A stretch of DNA of 61,032 nucleotides, from contig NZ_PTIS01000016.1 in NCBI RefSeq assembly GCF_002934235.1, positions 1-61,032 on the forward strand. The letters run 5' to 3'. Of the stretch, positions 27,401-36,324 are shown piece by piece; the first letter of the stretch is position 1; every line of letters begins with the position of its first letter. The position numbers were made by a program, and so were the translations under genes. Under the pieces are notes generated by a model. It was not told where the DNA came from. It was given only the letters and a program-made list of their open reading frames with translations, and did no database searches. The DNA is from Clostridium algidicarnis DSM 15099. GTDB taxonomy: Bacteria; Bacillota; Clostridia; Clostridiales; Clostridiaceae.

Positions 27401-28343
27401 ACATAACTTCTTTCTCACTCGGATAATCTACCCAAAGACGCAGTTTCAAATCTACCTTTTGAAAATTCTTTACTTCTGATATTTTATTTCCGTTACTATC
27501 GATGCTTTCTACCTTAATAGAATGATTCCCATAATCTAGGTTACTTATATCAACATCAGCTTTATATCCACTTTTTTCAACATTACTATACTCTGGATAA
27601 AGTTTTTTTAATTCTGGAGTTTCTATACCATATTCTGCTTTTTCTATAAACTTATTATCTATATACACATTTATACTTTTTATTTCATTTTCATTTATTG
27701 ACCATCCAGTAATTAAAATACTTTTTTCATTTAAATACTTAGATGCATCTTTAGGTGAATTAATTGATAGTTTAGGTAATAATACTCTTTCTGAATCAGT
27801 GATTTTTATTTTTTCTGCCATTTTTACAATCTCATCACCATAGGATTTACTTGGAGCCCAGTTTCCACTTAGTTTTTCTACTGAATTTTCTACTTTCCCT
27901 ATTAAATATGGAAAATGTCTTGGATCTGTAGTATCTTTTCTTGGATAACCCTCAGCACCAGCATATAAAGCAAGATGATCTAGATGTGCTTGTACACCTT
28001 TTTCCCAAGTGTCAAATACTTGATGATCCTCCGGCTTGTCATCTACACCTTTTGCTGTTTTCAATCCACATGGATTGTGGTAGCTATCATCAAGAACACC
28101 GCCAAAACGTCCATATGCTGTCTCTTTTGCCGCCTGGGCATAGGCTATAACAGGATCAACGCCACCATGACTACTTGCTAAATCCCAATAAACTTTAGCT
28201 AAATCAACAAATGTCGGAGTAGCCTTAGCTGCTTTTGCCCAAGTCTGCATTTGAGATAAGGTAGCAGATGGTGCGCCTATTATAGGTGTACTTTTAATCT
28301 CTACAGGCTTTACAATCATACCTTGCATGAAAAATATGACCAT
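24492..28343 (-). CDS. Giant wall hydrolase: glucosaminidase-like + eight Ig-like repeats + N-acetylmuramoyl-L-alanine amidase
   Basis: From ATG 28343 the protein has 1283 residues. Residues ~30-180 resemble a GH73-type glucosaminidase (AKVYWDLASSHGGVDPVIAYA, ETAYGRFGGV, NPCGLKT). Eight repeats of ~90 residues follow (~205-1090), each built around GWALN..GIK.V.VYLDG...GNA.YGL.RPDV..VFP.Y..SGY. The end (~1095-1283) is a zinc amidase_3 domain: DPGHNHGGDYGA, SETDLN, SIHHDS and VECGFIS supply the ligands and catalytic Glu. Translated upstream, the frame reads KHKRFKTKLVSITMVIFFMQG, a good signal peptide, so initiation may be at a rare ATC (28385) five bases after a G8 ribosome site. It probably binds and remodels wall peptidoglycan; being inside the rhamnose locus suggests the repeats bind that polymer. 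Confidence 0.9.
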   Translation of the reverse strand: MVIFFMQGMIVKPVEIKSTPIIGAPSATLSQMQTWAKAAKATPTFVDLAKVYWDLASSHGGVDPVIAYAQAAKETAYGRFGGVLDDSYHNPCGLKTAKGVDDKPEDHQVFDTWEKGVQAHLDHLALYAGAEGYPRKDTTDPRHFPYLIGKVENSVEKLSGNWAPSKSYGDEIVKMAEKIKITDSERVLLPKLSINSPKDASKYLNEKSILITGWSINENEIKSINVYIDNKFIEKAEYGIETPELKKLYPEYSNVEKSGYKADVDISNLDYGNHSIKVESIDSNGNKISEVKNFQKVDLKLRLWVDYPSEKEVMSKNKLSLSGWAVSGKNIKNINVYLDNKHMGNAEYGTYRPDVNKVFPGYPSEDKSGYKFDLDTKLIEPGNYTIKVEAIDTFGNSIYEEKVISIKKLEHIVTLETNLDDNVYGFDPLEIKGIALDSSDIKEVEVFLNNSLLGNAKLGLESREALKDYPEYTNAGNSGYEYSIDNLKLNTGKNVIKVVSKANDGTKKEISKEINIAKANHMMDINSPEGIFGNSKILVNGWALNKSGIKNVEVYLDGKLLGNANMNLPRPDVTKVFKGYAGSDNSGYALEINENIPPGTHIILVKSIANNGESLTMIRKIEVVRLSNKMYIDDPSEGEEIFEQMIVRGWALNPSGVKQVKVFIDDIYAGDAEYGLSRPDVNEVFPLYSKGASSGYQIKLFTNNVKRGEHKVTVEAVGQDGSSTKVSKKISMKKLEPLSYIDSPEIRVMKKEKLNIYGWSLNDSGIQKVKVFIDGKYIGNAKYGLNRPDVKAVFPKYKYTEESGYTLDYDVSNLSIGNHEVKIECIGNDGSTDIKTKSFEIFSDELRGWLDNPLGDIKGRTIDVNGWALSQNDIKSVEVYIDKVKVGNSKYGSKRSDADNLFPGYPVGENCGFSYKFNTDNLKAGNHEVKVVVTDNKNNKIEKVNSFNLIKLDAKMYLEAPFQNNDNLYGETNIMFRGWAISDSGIKELKIELDGVPQSNVSIGKIRPDVQNAFKEYENTLFSGYEYELRDIDKLSQGYHKIEVKALSNDGTVDSRTINFTIKQNRVIVVDPGHNHGGDYGAVSNIGGIRYSETDLNMQVSMKLKESLENEGYTVYLTRGPLDFLYDNLNTSIANRYTIANNLNAEAFISIHHDSSSDSNAKGVSTFYSSFKPGLDNVDIVKGVDPNGYGWYDFQMDLTPTQEAIKGRELARNIVNGVSSNMGYYNRREHDRGLGVTRETNMPAVLVECGFISNLEDARRASNPNNQKELANNIAREVKRTLK

Positions 28344-28483
28344 AGTTATTGATACGAGTTTTGTTTTAAATCTTTTATGCTTGATATTATCCCCCCCCTT
28401 TTAATAAAATTATAAGCTTTTCCTTTTTTATTGTCTATAATAAGTTAACTTTCTCTAAATTTTCATAGCATCTCTTAATTTTT

Positions 28484-29041
28484 TTAAAGTTGTATTTTAT
28501 TTTCTTTTAATGTTCTAGCATTTTTATCCTTTTGTGATAAAATAACTTCTTTTATGTCCTCTATGGGCCACTTTATATTTATATCTTTGTCATCAAAAGC
28601 AAGTCCACCCTCGAATTCTGGATGATAAAAGTCAGTACACTTATAAACAAACTCAGCCTCTTCTGATAACACTAAAAAGCCATGTGCAAATCCTTCTGGC
28701 ACATAAAACTGTTTCTTGTTTTCTTCTGTAAGTGTAACCCCGTGCCATTTTCCATAAGTTTTTGATGACTTTCTTAAATCTACCGCTACATCAAAAACTT
28801 CTCCTTTTATTACCCTGACTAATTTTCCTTGTTGATACTTAGTTTGAAAATGTAGACCTCTTAAAACTCCCTTTTTGGACTTAGATTGGTTGTCTTGAAC
28901 AAATACCATATTTAAGCCTGCATTTTTAAATTCTTCATAGTTATAGGTTTCCATAAAGTAACCCCTATCATCTCCAAATAACGTAGGCTCTATAACCCAC
29001 ACATCATCAATGCGTGTTTTAATAAAATTAAATTTTCCCAT
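28484..29041 (-). CDS. rfbC: dTDP-4-dehydrorhamnose 3,5-epimerase
   Basis: RfbC epimerises C3 and C5 of dTDP-4-keto-6-deoxyglucose in the cytoplasm. The 185-residue cupin is full length. It has EPTLFGDDRGYFMETYN, QDNQSKSKKGVLRGLHFQ (catalytic His and Arg), KLVRVIKGEVFDVAVDLRK, FYVPEGFAHGFLVLSE and YKCTDFYHPE. It starts 9 bases after the rfbB stop, in operon order rfbA-rfbB-rfbC. About 140 bases with a long G8 ribosome site separate it from the amidase gene downstream. Confidence 0.96.
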   Translation of the reverse strand: MGKFNFIKTRIDDVWVIEPTLFGDDRGYFMETYNYEEFKNAGLNMVFVQDNQSKSKKGVLRGLHFQTKYQQGKLVRVIKGEVFDVAVDLRKSSKTYGKWHGVTLTEENKKQFYVPEGFAHGFLVLSEEAEFVYKCTDFYHPEFEGGLAFDDKDINIKWPIEDIKEVILSQKDKNARTLKENKIQL

Positions 29042-29050
29042 AAATTTTTC

Positions 29051-30106
29051 TTACTTCCCTTCATACATTTTATCATAATACTTTTGATACTCTCCAGATG
29101 TTACGTTCTTCATCCAATCCTCATTATCTAAATACCACTTTATAGTCTTTTTTATTCCTACTTCAAAAGTAGTTTCAGGATACCATCCAAGTTCTTCTTT
29201 AATCTTAGTTGGATCTATACCATATCTTAGGTCATGACCTTTTCTATCTTCCACATACTTAATTAACTTTTCTGTAACCTCTTTGTCTACATTCTCATTT
29301 ATGTATTCTATAACAGTCTTTACAATTTGGATGTTAGTTCTTTCATTATGACCTCCAACATTGTATACTTCTCCTATTTCACCGTTTCTTATAACCATAT
29401 CTATAGCTTTACAATGATCTTCAACATAAAGCCAATCTCTTACATTAAGTCCATCACCATATACTGGCATGTCCTTTTTATGTGAACAATTATTTATTAA
29501 AAGCGGTATAAGCTTTTCTGGAAATTGATATGGTCCATAATTATTAGAGCATCTAGTTATATTTATTGGCATCTTATATGTATCGAAATAAGCCTTAACC
29601 ATTAAATCTGCGCCAGTTTTACTAGATGAATATGGGCTATGTGGATCTAATGGGGTTGTTTCTACGAAGAATCCATCTTCCCCAAGTGAACCATAAACTT
29701 CATCTGTTGAAACTTGAAGATATCTTACGCCTTCTTTCCATCCATCTTCTGTAAGCCATGCGTTTTTTGTAGTGTTTAATAGATTAACAGTTCCCATAAA
29801 GTTTGTCTTAGCAAATATTTCTGGCATCTTTATACTTCTATCTACATGTGATTCTGCGGCGAAGTTTATTACATAATCTATTTCATATCTTTCGAATAAT
29901 CCTTCAACAACTTCTTTATCACATATATCTCCTTGGACAAATATATGGTTTTCATTATGTTCTAAACTTTTAAGATTTTCTAAGTTTCCTGCATAAGTTA
30001 ATTTGTCTAAATTTACTATTTTTATGTCTTTATACTTATTTAACATATATATAACAAAATTTGATCCTATGAATCCTGCTCCACCCGTAACTAAATAAGT
30101 TTTCAT
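29051..30106 (-). CDS. rfbB: dTDP-glucose 4,6-dehydratase
   Basis: RfbB converts dTDP-glucose to dTDP-4-keto-6-deoxyglucose with bound NAD. The 351-residue protein has LVTGGAGFIGSNF, NFAAESHVDRSI, the STDEVYGSLGE catalytic Thr-Asp-Glu motif, and YSSSKTGAD (YxxxK). TRCSNNYGPYQFPEKLIP and GDGLNVRDWLYVEDHC are family signatures. Start 30106 is chosen over the in-frame 30145 because it is preceded by AGGGGGATTATTA and gives MKTYLVTGG. It lies 62 bases downstream of rfbA. Confidence 0.96.
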   Translation of the reverse strand: MKTYLVTGGAGFIGSNFVIYMLNKYKDIKIVNLDKLTYAGNLENLKSLEHNENHIFVQGDICDKEVVEGLFERYEIDYVINFAAESHVDRSIKMPEIFAKTNFMGTVNLLNTTKNAWLTEDGWKEGVRYLQVSTDEVYGSLGEDGFFVETTPLDPHSPYSSSKTGADLMVKAYFDTYKMPINITRCSNNYGPYQFPEKLIPLLINNCSHKKDMPVYGDGLNVRDWLYVEDHCKAIDMVIRNGEIGEVYNVGGHNERTNIQIVKTVIEYINENVDKEVTEKLIKYVEDRKGHDLRYGIDPTKIKEELGWYPETTFEVGIKKTIKWYLDNEDWMKNVTSGEYQKYYDKMYEGK

Positions 30107-30168
30107 TAATAATCCCCCTTGCATAATTTTATTATCAATTATCATAAAAATCTATACATAAATGTATT

Positions 30169-31047
30169 TTATACTTCTAATCCTTCTTCAGCAATATTAA
30201 TAAGATACTTGCCATACTCTGTCTTTTGTAGTGGCTTAGATAATTCTAATAATTGTGCCCGTGTAATAAATCCTTTTCTATAAGCTATTTCCTCTATGCA
30301 AGCTACATAAAGCCCTTGTCTTGTTTGAATAGCTTCTACAAAATTTGCAGCATCTAATAGTCCTCTATGCGTTCCTGTATCAAGCCAAGCCATTCCTCTT
30401 CCGAATAACTCTACTTTTAAGTTTCCACGTTTTAAATATTCATTATTTACTGCAGTTATTTCAAGCTCGCCCCTTGAAGATGGCTTTATGTTTTTAGCTA
30501 TATCTATAACATCGTTATCATAAAAATAAAGTCCTGGTACAGCATAGTTTGATTTAGGGTTTTCAGGCTTTTCTTCTATAGATACTACTTTATTGTCTGA
30601 ATCAAAGTCTACCACCCCAAAGTCTCTTGGATTACTTACATGATATCCAAATATTGTGGCTCCGCTTTCTCTTTTAGAAGCTCGTTCTAATCTTTCTGTA
30701 AAGCCATATCCATAGAAAATGTTATCTCCTAAAACTAAAGCTACCTTATCATTTCCTATAAACTTTTCGCCAATTATAAATGCCTCAGCTAACCCTCTTG
30801 GCTCATCTTGGACAGCATACTGTATGTTTAACCCAAGCTCACTTCCGTCTTCTAAAAGCTCTCTAAAGCAGCCTATATCTCTAGGTGTTGATATAATCAA
30901 AATTTCTTTTATACCTGCTAACATAAGCACTGATAATGGATAATACACCATAGGTTTATCATATATAGGTATTATTTGTTTTGATACTGATTTTGTTACA
31001 GGATATAGTCTAGTTCCTGATCCCCCAGCTAATATTATTCCCTTCAT
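30169..31047 (-). CDS. rfbA: Glucose-1-phosphate thymidylyltransferase
   Basis: RfbA makes dTDP-glucose from dTTP and glucose-1-phosphate, the first committed step to dTDP-L-rhamnose. The 292-residue enzyme has the nucleotide-binding [66 protein letters not shown] and [13 protein letters not shown]. It is first in the leftward operon, with AGGAGGATTCTTAATT as ribosome site and a near-perfect promoter 46-74 bases upstream. Confidence 0.97.
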   Translation of the reverse strand: MKGIILAGGSGTRLYPVTKSVSKQIIPIYDKPMVYYPLSVLMLAGIKEILIISTPRDIGCFRELLEDGSELGLNIQYAVQDEPRGLAEAFIIGEKFIGNDKVALVLGDNIFYGYGFTERLERASKRESGATIFGYHVSNPRDFGVVDFDSDNKVVSIEEKPENPKSNYAVPGLYFYDNDVIDIAKNIKPSSRGELEITAVNNEYLKRGNLKVELFGRGMAWLDTGTHRGLLDAANFVEAIQTRQGLYVACIEEIAYRKGFITRAQLLELSKPLQKTEYGKYLINIAEEGLEV

Positions 31048-31092
31048 AATTAAGAATCCTCCTAAATATTTAAAGTAATTGTAACTTTAAAT

Positions 31093-31121
31093 ATTATAAC
31101 TTACATATCAAACATTGTCTA
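31093..31121 (-). promoter_or_regulatory. Sigma-A promoter of the dTDP-rhamnose operon
   Basis: On the minus strand TAGACA (5 of 6), 17 bases, TATAAT (6 of 6), about 45 bases upstream of rfbA. The rest of the 334-base divergent gap (31048-31381) carries a plus-strand TATAAT at 31277-31282 without a clear -35, the probable LCP gene promoter. Confidence 0.78.
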
Positions 31122-31381
31122 TTTGTAGAAGTGTTTTACAAGGCAAATGATATATCTTAGTTGGATCTATTATAAAATCAAATTCAGGGCATTATTAACG
31201 ATGCTTTAAACTTATTTTTCTCTCTTACTTGTATAAAATTAATATCTTTTATTTTTATTTTTCAGATAATATGTAGTATAATGTAAAAGTATATACATTT
31301 ATCTTTAACAAAGGAATTTAAAAAGACTGTAAATCAAAACTTCTGTTTATGAGCAATTAAAATGAAAAGAGGTATTTAATT

Positions 31382-32449
31382 ATGTCTGGTAAGAGTAACA
31401 ATGAAAATGGACAAACTGCTCCAATCTCTAGATCCGAAATAAAGAAAAGGGCTAACAAAAATCACTCAAAGAAAAATAAATCTGGTAAAAAAAAGAGAAA
31501 TGTTGTAATTTATAGTTTGGTATTTATATTGCTATTTTTAGTAGGGCTAGGTGGATTTTATGTTTTTAACTTATTAGATAAGGTAAAGACTAATGTAATT
31601 TCTAAAGACTCTGACGACTTAGGTATAGAGGCTAATGTAAGTAGCTCTTTTAGCAACACAGATATTGTTAATATTGCCTTATTTGGACTTGATAAACTTT
31701 CAGATGATGAGCCTGGTCGTTCTGATGCTACTATGGTAATAACCATTGACAAAAAAAATGATAAGTTAAAAATGAGCTCTATAATGCGAGATAGTTACGT
31801 AAATATCGATGGTCACGGAAAAGATAAGCTTAATCATGCCCATGCTTTTGGTGGTCCAGAGCTTGCAATTAAAACTATAAACAAAAATTATAAACTTGAT
31901 ATTAAAGATTACGTTTCTATAAACTTTTCTAACATGGAAAAGCTTATAGATGCTATAGGTGGAGTAAATGTAGATGTTAAAAAGGAAGAAATTAATGAAA
32001 TAAACACTACTTCTGTAGGTTCACCTACTTCTATTTCACACCCTGGTCTTCAAAAGTTAAATGGTATACAAGCTTTATCCTATAGTAGAATTCGTCATGT
32101 TGGCAATGGTGACTTTGAGAGAACTGATAGACAAAGAGTTGTTTTAAATTCTATGTTTGAAACAATAAAGTCTTCAGGTGCATCCCAATACCCTTCTATT
32201 GTCTCAAAATTACTACCTTTAGTTGAAACTAGTTTGTCTAAAACCGATATAATCAAACTTGGTACTGACGTTATAATGGATGGAAAGATGACTATAGAAC
32301 AAGAAAGGTTCCCTGTAGATGGCTATTATAAAGATGGTGGCGAGATGATAAAAGGTGTTTGGTACCTACCTTTTGATAGCGAGGCTACCATAAAACAAAT
32401 GCAGGATTATATATTTAATGATAAGAAGCCCGAACCTAAAAAGAACTAA
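31382..32449 (+). CDS. LytR-CpsA-Psr (LCP) family wall-polymer ligase
   Basis: LCP proteins transfer lipid-linked polymers (teichoic acids, capsule) onto peptidoglycan outside the membrane. The 355-residue protein has a Lys/Asn-rich cytoplasmic tail, one membrane helix (about residues 40-64) and an LCP domain. Motifs are IALFGLDKL, GRSDATMVITID, MSSIMRDSYV, KLNHAHAFGG, INFSNMEKLIDAIGGVNVDV and the late QALSYSRIRHVGNGDFERTDRQR block that carries the essential Arg residues. It is divergent from rfbA, so it may attach the rhamnose-containing polymer. A bidirectional terminator follows. Confidence 0.93.
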   Translation: MSGKSNNENGQTAPISRSEIKKRANKNHSKKNKSGKKKRNVVIYSLVFILLFLVGLGGFYVFNLLDKVKTNVISKDSDDLGIEANVSSSFSNTDIVNIALFGLDKLSDDEPGRSDATMVITIDKKNDKLKMSSIMRDSYVNIDGHGKDKLNHAHAFGGPELAIKTINKNYKLDIKDYVSINFSNMEKLIDAIGGVNVDVKKEEINEINTTSVGSPTSISHPGLQKLNGIQALSYSRIRHVGNGDFERTDRQRVVLNSMFETIKSSGASQYPSIVSKLLPLVETSLSKTDIIKLGTDVIMDGKMTIEQERFPVDGYYKDGGEMIKGVWYLPFDSEATIKQMQDYIFNDKKPEPKKN

Positions 32450-32502
32450 TTAAAGTCTTTGTAGATTGATCTTCCTATGAAGATCTTATAATAGATAATA
32501 AT

Positions 32503-32548
32503 AAAAAAAGGTTAAAAGTATTTTTCGAAATACTTTTGACCTTTTTTT
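32503..32548. terminator. Bidirectional terminator between convergent genes
   Basis: Stem GTTAAAAGTATTT / AAATACTTTTGAC with a TTCG loop, flanked by an A7 run on the left and a T7 run on the right. It serves the LCP gene (+) and the GGDEF/EAL gene (-). Confidence 0.9.
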
Positions 32549-32628
32549 ACTGATATATGTTTTGAAATTATTTATATCTTTTAACTACCTAATTTTCTGA
32601 TTACTATGTATTTTTAATTCCTATGACT

Positions 32629-34953
32629 TTATATGTATGTTGTCATAAACTTTTCTACATCTTTTGCAGGTAGTGGTTTACTAAATATATATCCTTGGAT
32701 ATTATCACAGTTCATATCTTCTAGTAATTTTAATTGGTTATATTCTTCTACTCCTTCTGCTACAACTTTAATCCCCATATTGTGAGAAAGATTTATTATA
32801 CCTTCTACTATGGACCTATCCTTTTTATTTTTATCTATGAAGTCTATAAATGATTTATCTATTTTTAATTTATTTATAGGCATAACGCTTAAATAATTTA
32901 AAGAAGAATATCCTGTTCCAAAATCGTCTAAGGCTAAGCTAAAACCTAAGTCCTTTAATCTGTTTAATAAAGACATGTTTTTTTCATAAAAATTCATAAG
33001 TATGCTTTCTGTTATTTCTATTTCCAAATCTTTTGGTGACAAGCCTTCTTGCTCTAATATATATAATATACCTTCTATCAACTGGCTATCATGAAATTGT
33101 ATTGCTGATATATTTACAGCAACTGTTGAAACTTCTAGGTTTTTATCCTTCCAACATCTTATCTGCCTACATACATCTTTAATTACCCACTGACCTATAT
33201 GTGATATAAGTCCGGCCTCCTCAGCTATAGGAATGAACTCCCCTGGCGATACAAAGCCAAGCTCTTCACTATGCCACCTAAGCAAGGCTTCATATCCATC
33301 CACCCTTCTAGTTTTAATGTTAATTTGCGGCTGATAATACATTACAAGCTCCTCTTTATCAAGGGCTCCTCTTAATGCCTTTTCTATTTTTCCTTTTCTT
33401 ATTGTATCTTTTGACATTAACTTATTGAACATAGTGATTTGATTTCTACCATTTCTCTTTGATTCATAAAGTGCCGCATCAGCGTTTGTAAATAATCCTT
33501 TAGATGTAGATGCATGATATGGATACATACATATGCCAATACTTATTCCTGTATAAATATTAGTATCATTTATTTTTATTACCTTTTTAAAAGATTTTAA
33601 AATTCCCTCACAAATATCAATAGTTGACTTTATACTCCTAACATCCTTTATGATTACCATAAATTCGTCTCCACCAATTCTCCCTACAATAGCATCTTTA
33701 GGTACCATTTCTCTTATTGTGTGGGCTACATTTTTTATTACCTCATCCCCAAAATCATGACTTAATATATCATTTATAATCTTAAAATTATCTATATCTA
33801 TAGATACAAGAGCAAACTTTTTCTTTTCTCCATTGCTCTCTTTTATAATCTTATCTAATTTTTCTTTAATTAAGGTTCTATTTGGTAATCCCGTTAGTGT
33901 ATCATAATATGCCAGAAATTTTATTTTTTCTTGGTATCTCTTTCTTTCATCTATATCTGTAATAGATCCTGCTACCTTTAAAGGTATGCCCAAAGAATCT
34001 TTTAATACTTTTCCTCTATTATTTACCCATTTATAACTTCCATCACCAGTCTTTATCCTAAACTCACCTTCATAAGTATCCTTTTTACCTAGAATATGAT
34101 CATTTAAAGCTCTTATAACACCTTTCACATCATCAGGATGCACGTATTTATGCATATTTCTAATATTATTAGTTTGATTTTCAAGTTTATTCCCTGATAT
34201 ACTTTCCCACTTATCAGATATAAAAAGTGAATTTTCTATTAAATCTAGCTCCCATATAGCGTCATTTACACCATCTAATGCTAGCTTATACCTTTCCTCA
34301 CTAACCTTTAATGCCATTTCGCTGGCTTTTAGCCCTTGTATCTGATACCTTAGTTCCTCTTCTGTTGCCGCTAATTGATTATAAACTGCTGATAACTCAT
34401 CGTAGCTTCTTTTAAGTGTCAATCTTTGATTTACTACTTCAGTTATGTCTCTATCAACGCCAGCTATATAAAGTATATTCCCTTCACTGTCTTTTATAGG
34501 TGATAATGTTAATGATACATTAATCTTTTGTTCATCCTTCCTATATCTTTCAGTTTCATAGCTCTTAATAACTTCACCTTTTTTTATATTATGAGCTAGC
34601 CATTCTACTTCTTCATGATTTTCATCTTTACTTATAATGGATATATCTTTACCTATTGCTTCTTCTTTTGTATACCCATATATGGCCTTAGCTCCTTCAT
34701 TCCATCTAGTTATGGTTCCATCTAAATTGCTACATATTATAGCATCATCCAATGTAGTTATTATAGTCTCTACCTCGTATAACGCTTCTTTTAATGCATC
34801 ATTTTCTTTATTTAAATTTAATAACTCTTTATTAACCGATCTTTTATATTTTCTTAATTTTACATTGTAGTATACTAAACCTACTAAAATTATAATTAAA
34901 ACAATATATCCAGTTATAGCAAGAATGCTTATGTCTTTTAAATTGATGTTCAT
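32629..34953 (-). CDS. PAS-PAS-GGDEF-EAL cyclic-di-GMP enzyme
   Basis: A 774-residue signalling protein. One N-terminal membrane helix (residues ~10-30) is followed by a coiled linker, a PAS domain (~60-175), a coiled stretch, a second PAS with PAC motif (~215-340), a GGDEF domain and a C-terminal EAL domain. GRIGGDEFMVII is an intact diguanylate cyclase A-site. YEALLRW, EITESILM, DDFGTGYSSLNYL and AEGVE show the EAL metal and catalytic residues, so the phosphodiesterase should also be active. It probably adjusts c-di-GMP in response to a PAS-sensed cue. It is monocistronic and convergent with the LCP gene. Confidence 0.93.
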   Translation of the reverse strand: MNINLKDISILAITGYIVLIIILVGLVYYNVKLRKYKRSVNKELLNLNKENDALKEALYEVETIITTLDDAIICSNLDGTITRWNEGAKAIYGYTKEEAIGKDISIISKDENHEEVEWLAHNIKKGEVIKSYETERYRKDEQKINVSLTLSPIKDSEGNILYIAGVDRDITEVVNQRLTLKRSYDELSAVYNQLAATEEELRYQIQGLKASEMALKVSEERYKLALDGVNDAIWELDLIENSLFISDKWESISGNKLENQTNNIRNMHKYVHPDDVKGVIRALNDHILGKKDTYEGEFRIKTGDGSYKWVNNRGKVLKDSLGIPLKVAGSITDIDERKRYQEKIKFLAYYDTLTGLPNRTLIKEKLDKIIKESNGEKKKFALVSIDIDNFKIINDILSHDFGDEVIKNVAHTIREMVPKDAIVGRIGGDEFMVIIKDVRSIKSTIDICEGILKSFKKVIKINDTNIYTGISIGICMYPYHASTSKGLFTNADAALYESKRNGRNQITMFNKLMSKDTIRKGKIEKALRGALDKEELVMYYQPQINIKTRRVDGYEALLRWHSEELGFVSPGEFIPIAEEAGLISHIGQWVIKDVCRQIRCWKDKNLEVSTVAVNISAIQFHDSQLIEGILYILEQEGLSPKDLEIEITESILMNFYEKNMSLLNRLKDLGFSLALDDFGTGYSSLNYLSVMPINKLKIDKSFIDFIDKNKKDRSIVEGIINLSHNMGIKVVAEGVEEYNQLKLLEDMNCDNIQGYIFSKPLPAKDVEKFMTTYI

Positions 34954-35407
34954 AATATTTTTTCCCCTTTATTATCAATAGCTTACCTATTATATAAATT
35001 AACTATTACCTAAATTAACTATTACCTGTTAATAGCCTTATATGTTATTCCTATTATATAAACTAATCATCCTTTTAAGGATTTTTGTTATTTTTTAATC
35101 TATCTATTATATATCGTATAAATTCACCAAACTTTTATAGCTAATTAAGTTATTAAGGATAATTTATTTTTATAAATGAAAATAGACAACCGTGGGGGCG
35201 GTTGCCTACAAGTGATGTGAGTTTAATGTAATTAATTTATTTTTTACTATTTTTATTGTTTTGTTGTTTATGCTATCATTATATAATATAAATTACTTAA
35301 AGTCCTTTCATTACCGTTACAAATTGATTACAAAATGGTTAAATTTACTGTATTAATATATTTATACTAGTATTTTGAGAAATAAGATGAAAAAGAGGGG
35401 TTTTTTT
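34954..35407. other. Divergent gap with a GC-rich hairpin
   Basis: The 454-base gap between divergent genes is AT-rich except for a hairpin at 35186-35209, with arms AGACAACCG and CGGTTGCCT around GTGGGGG-type bases (nine pairs, one G-T). On the minus strand a T-rich tract follows, so it may act as a terminator or leader element upstream of the GGDEF/EAL gene. No known riboswitch consensus was recognised. Confidence 0.4.
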
Positions 35408-36280
35408 ATGCATAATTTGGAAAATGATTTAGTTTCTATAAAAATTAAAGATATAGGTGCAGAACTTTGTAGTCTTTATGAAAAACATCATGACATAGAA
35501 TATATATGGTATGGAGATAAATCTATTTGGGGACGTAATGCTCCTGTATTATTTCCTATTGTAGGCAAGGTAAAAGACAATACCTATAAGGTAAATAAAA
35601 AAAGCTATGCCTTATCTCAACATGGTTTTGCTAGAGATTGCAATTTTGATCTAATAGAAAAAACAGATACTAGCTTATGTTTTGAGCTTTTATATTCAAA
35701 GGAAACCCTTAAGATATATCCCTTTAAATTTAAGCTTCAAATAGAATATAAATTAATAAAAAATATCCTTGAAATAAATTATAAGGTTGTAAATTTAGAT
35801 AATGATGAAATTTATTTTTCTCTTGGAGCTCATCCAGGTTTTAATTGTCCTTTATATCCTAATGAAAACTTTGAGGATTATTATTTAGAGCTTGAAAAAA
35901 ATGAAACTTTAAATACGCTGTGCCTAAATTCAGATGGCTATTTTAATAATAAGTCAAAACCTTTTTTAATGAATGAAAACAAGATTTCTTTAAATTACGA
36001 TATTTTTAAAGAAGATGCCTTGGTATTTAAAAATCTTAAATCTGAAAGTGTAACCCTAAAAAGCACTAAAAACCAAAGACAGGTTAAAGTAAGCTTTAAA
36101 GACTTTCCTTACCTTGGCATATGGACAAAAGGTGAAGATGCTCCTTTTGTTTGCATAGAACCCTGGTATGGACATGCTGATTTCGAAGATTTCACTGGTG
36201 AATTCAAAAATAAAGAAGGAATTTTAAAGTTAAATATAAATGAAGAATTTAATGCAAAGATGTCTATAGAGGTATCCTAA
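35408..36280 (+). CDS. Aldose 1-epimerase family protein (LacX-like)
   Basis: A 290-residue galactose-mutarotase-like protein. WGRNAPVLFPIVGKVKDNTY, LSQHGFARD, FSLGAHPGFNCPL and CIEPWYGHAD match the LacX/YeaD-type subgroup, with the catalytic His (HGFARD and AHPGFN) present. Such proteins interconvert sugar anomers, though substrates of this subgroup are mostly unproven. The start at 35408 is preferred because GAGGGG lies 7 bases upstream; the frame opens earlier at 35375. It is a single gene ended by an overlapping terminator. Confidence 0.85.
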   Translation: MHNLENDLVSIKIKDIGAELCSLYEKHHDIEYIWYGDKSIWGRNAPVLFPIVGKVKDNTYKVNKKSYALSQHGFARDCNFDLIEKTDTSLCFELLYSKETLKIYPFKFKLQIEYKLIKNILEINYKVVNLDNDEIYFSLGAHPGFNCPLYPNENFEDYYLELEKNETLNTLCLNSDGYFNNKSKPFLMNENKISLNYDIFKEDALVFKNLKSESVTLKSTKNQRQVKVSFKDFPYLGIWTKGEDAPFVCIEPWYGHADFEDFTGEFKNKEGILKLNINEEFNAKMSIEVS

Positions 36281-36296
36281 AAGGTACCTCTTTTTT
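36268..36296 (+). terminator. Terminator overlapping the gene end
   Basis: AGAGGTA (36268-36274) and TACCTCT (36285-36291), followed by a T run; the left arm lies within the last codons of the aldose epimerase-like gene. Confidence 0.8.
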
Positions 36297-36324
36297 AACC
36301 TGTTTTATTTTTAATTTTATAGGA

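Noticed and set aside
35186-35209. c-di-GMP (GEMM) riboswitch upstream of the GGDEF/EAL gene
   Set aside because: The conserved core and the two-helix layout of GEMM are absent; only one hairpin is seen.
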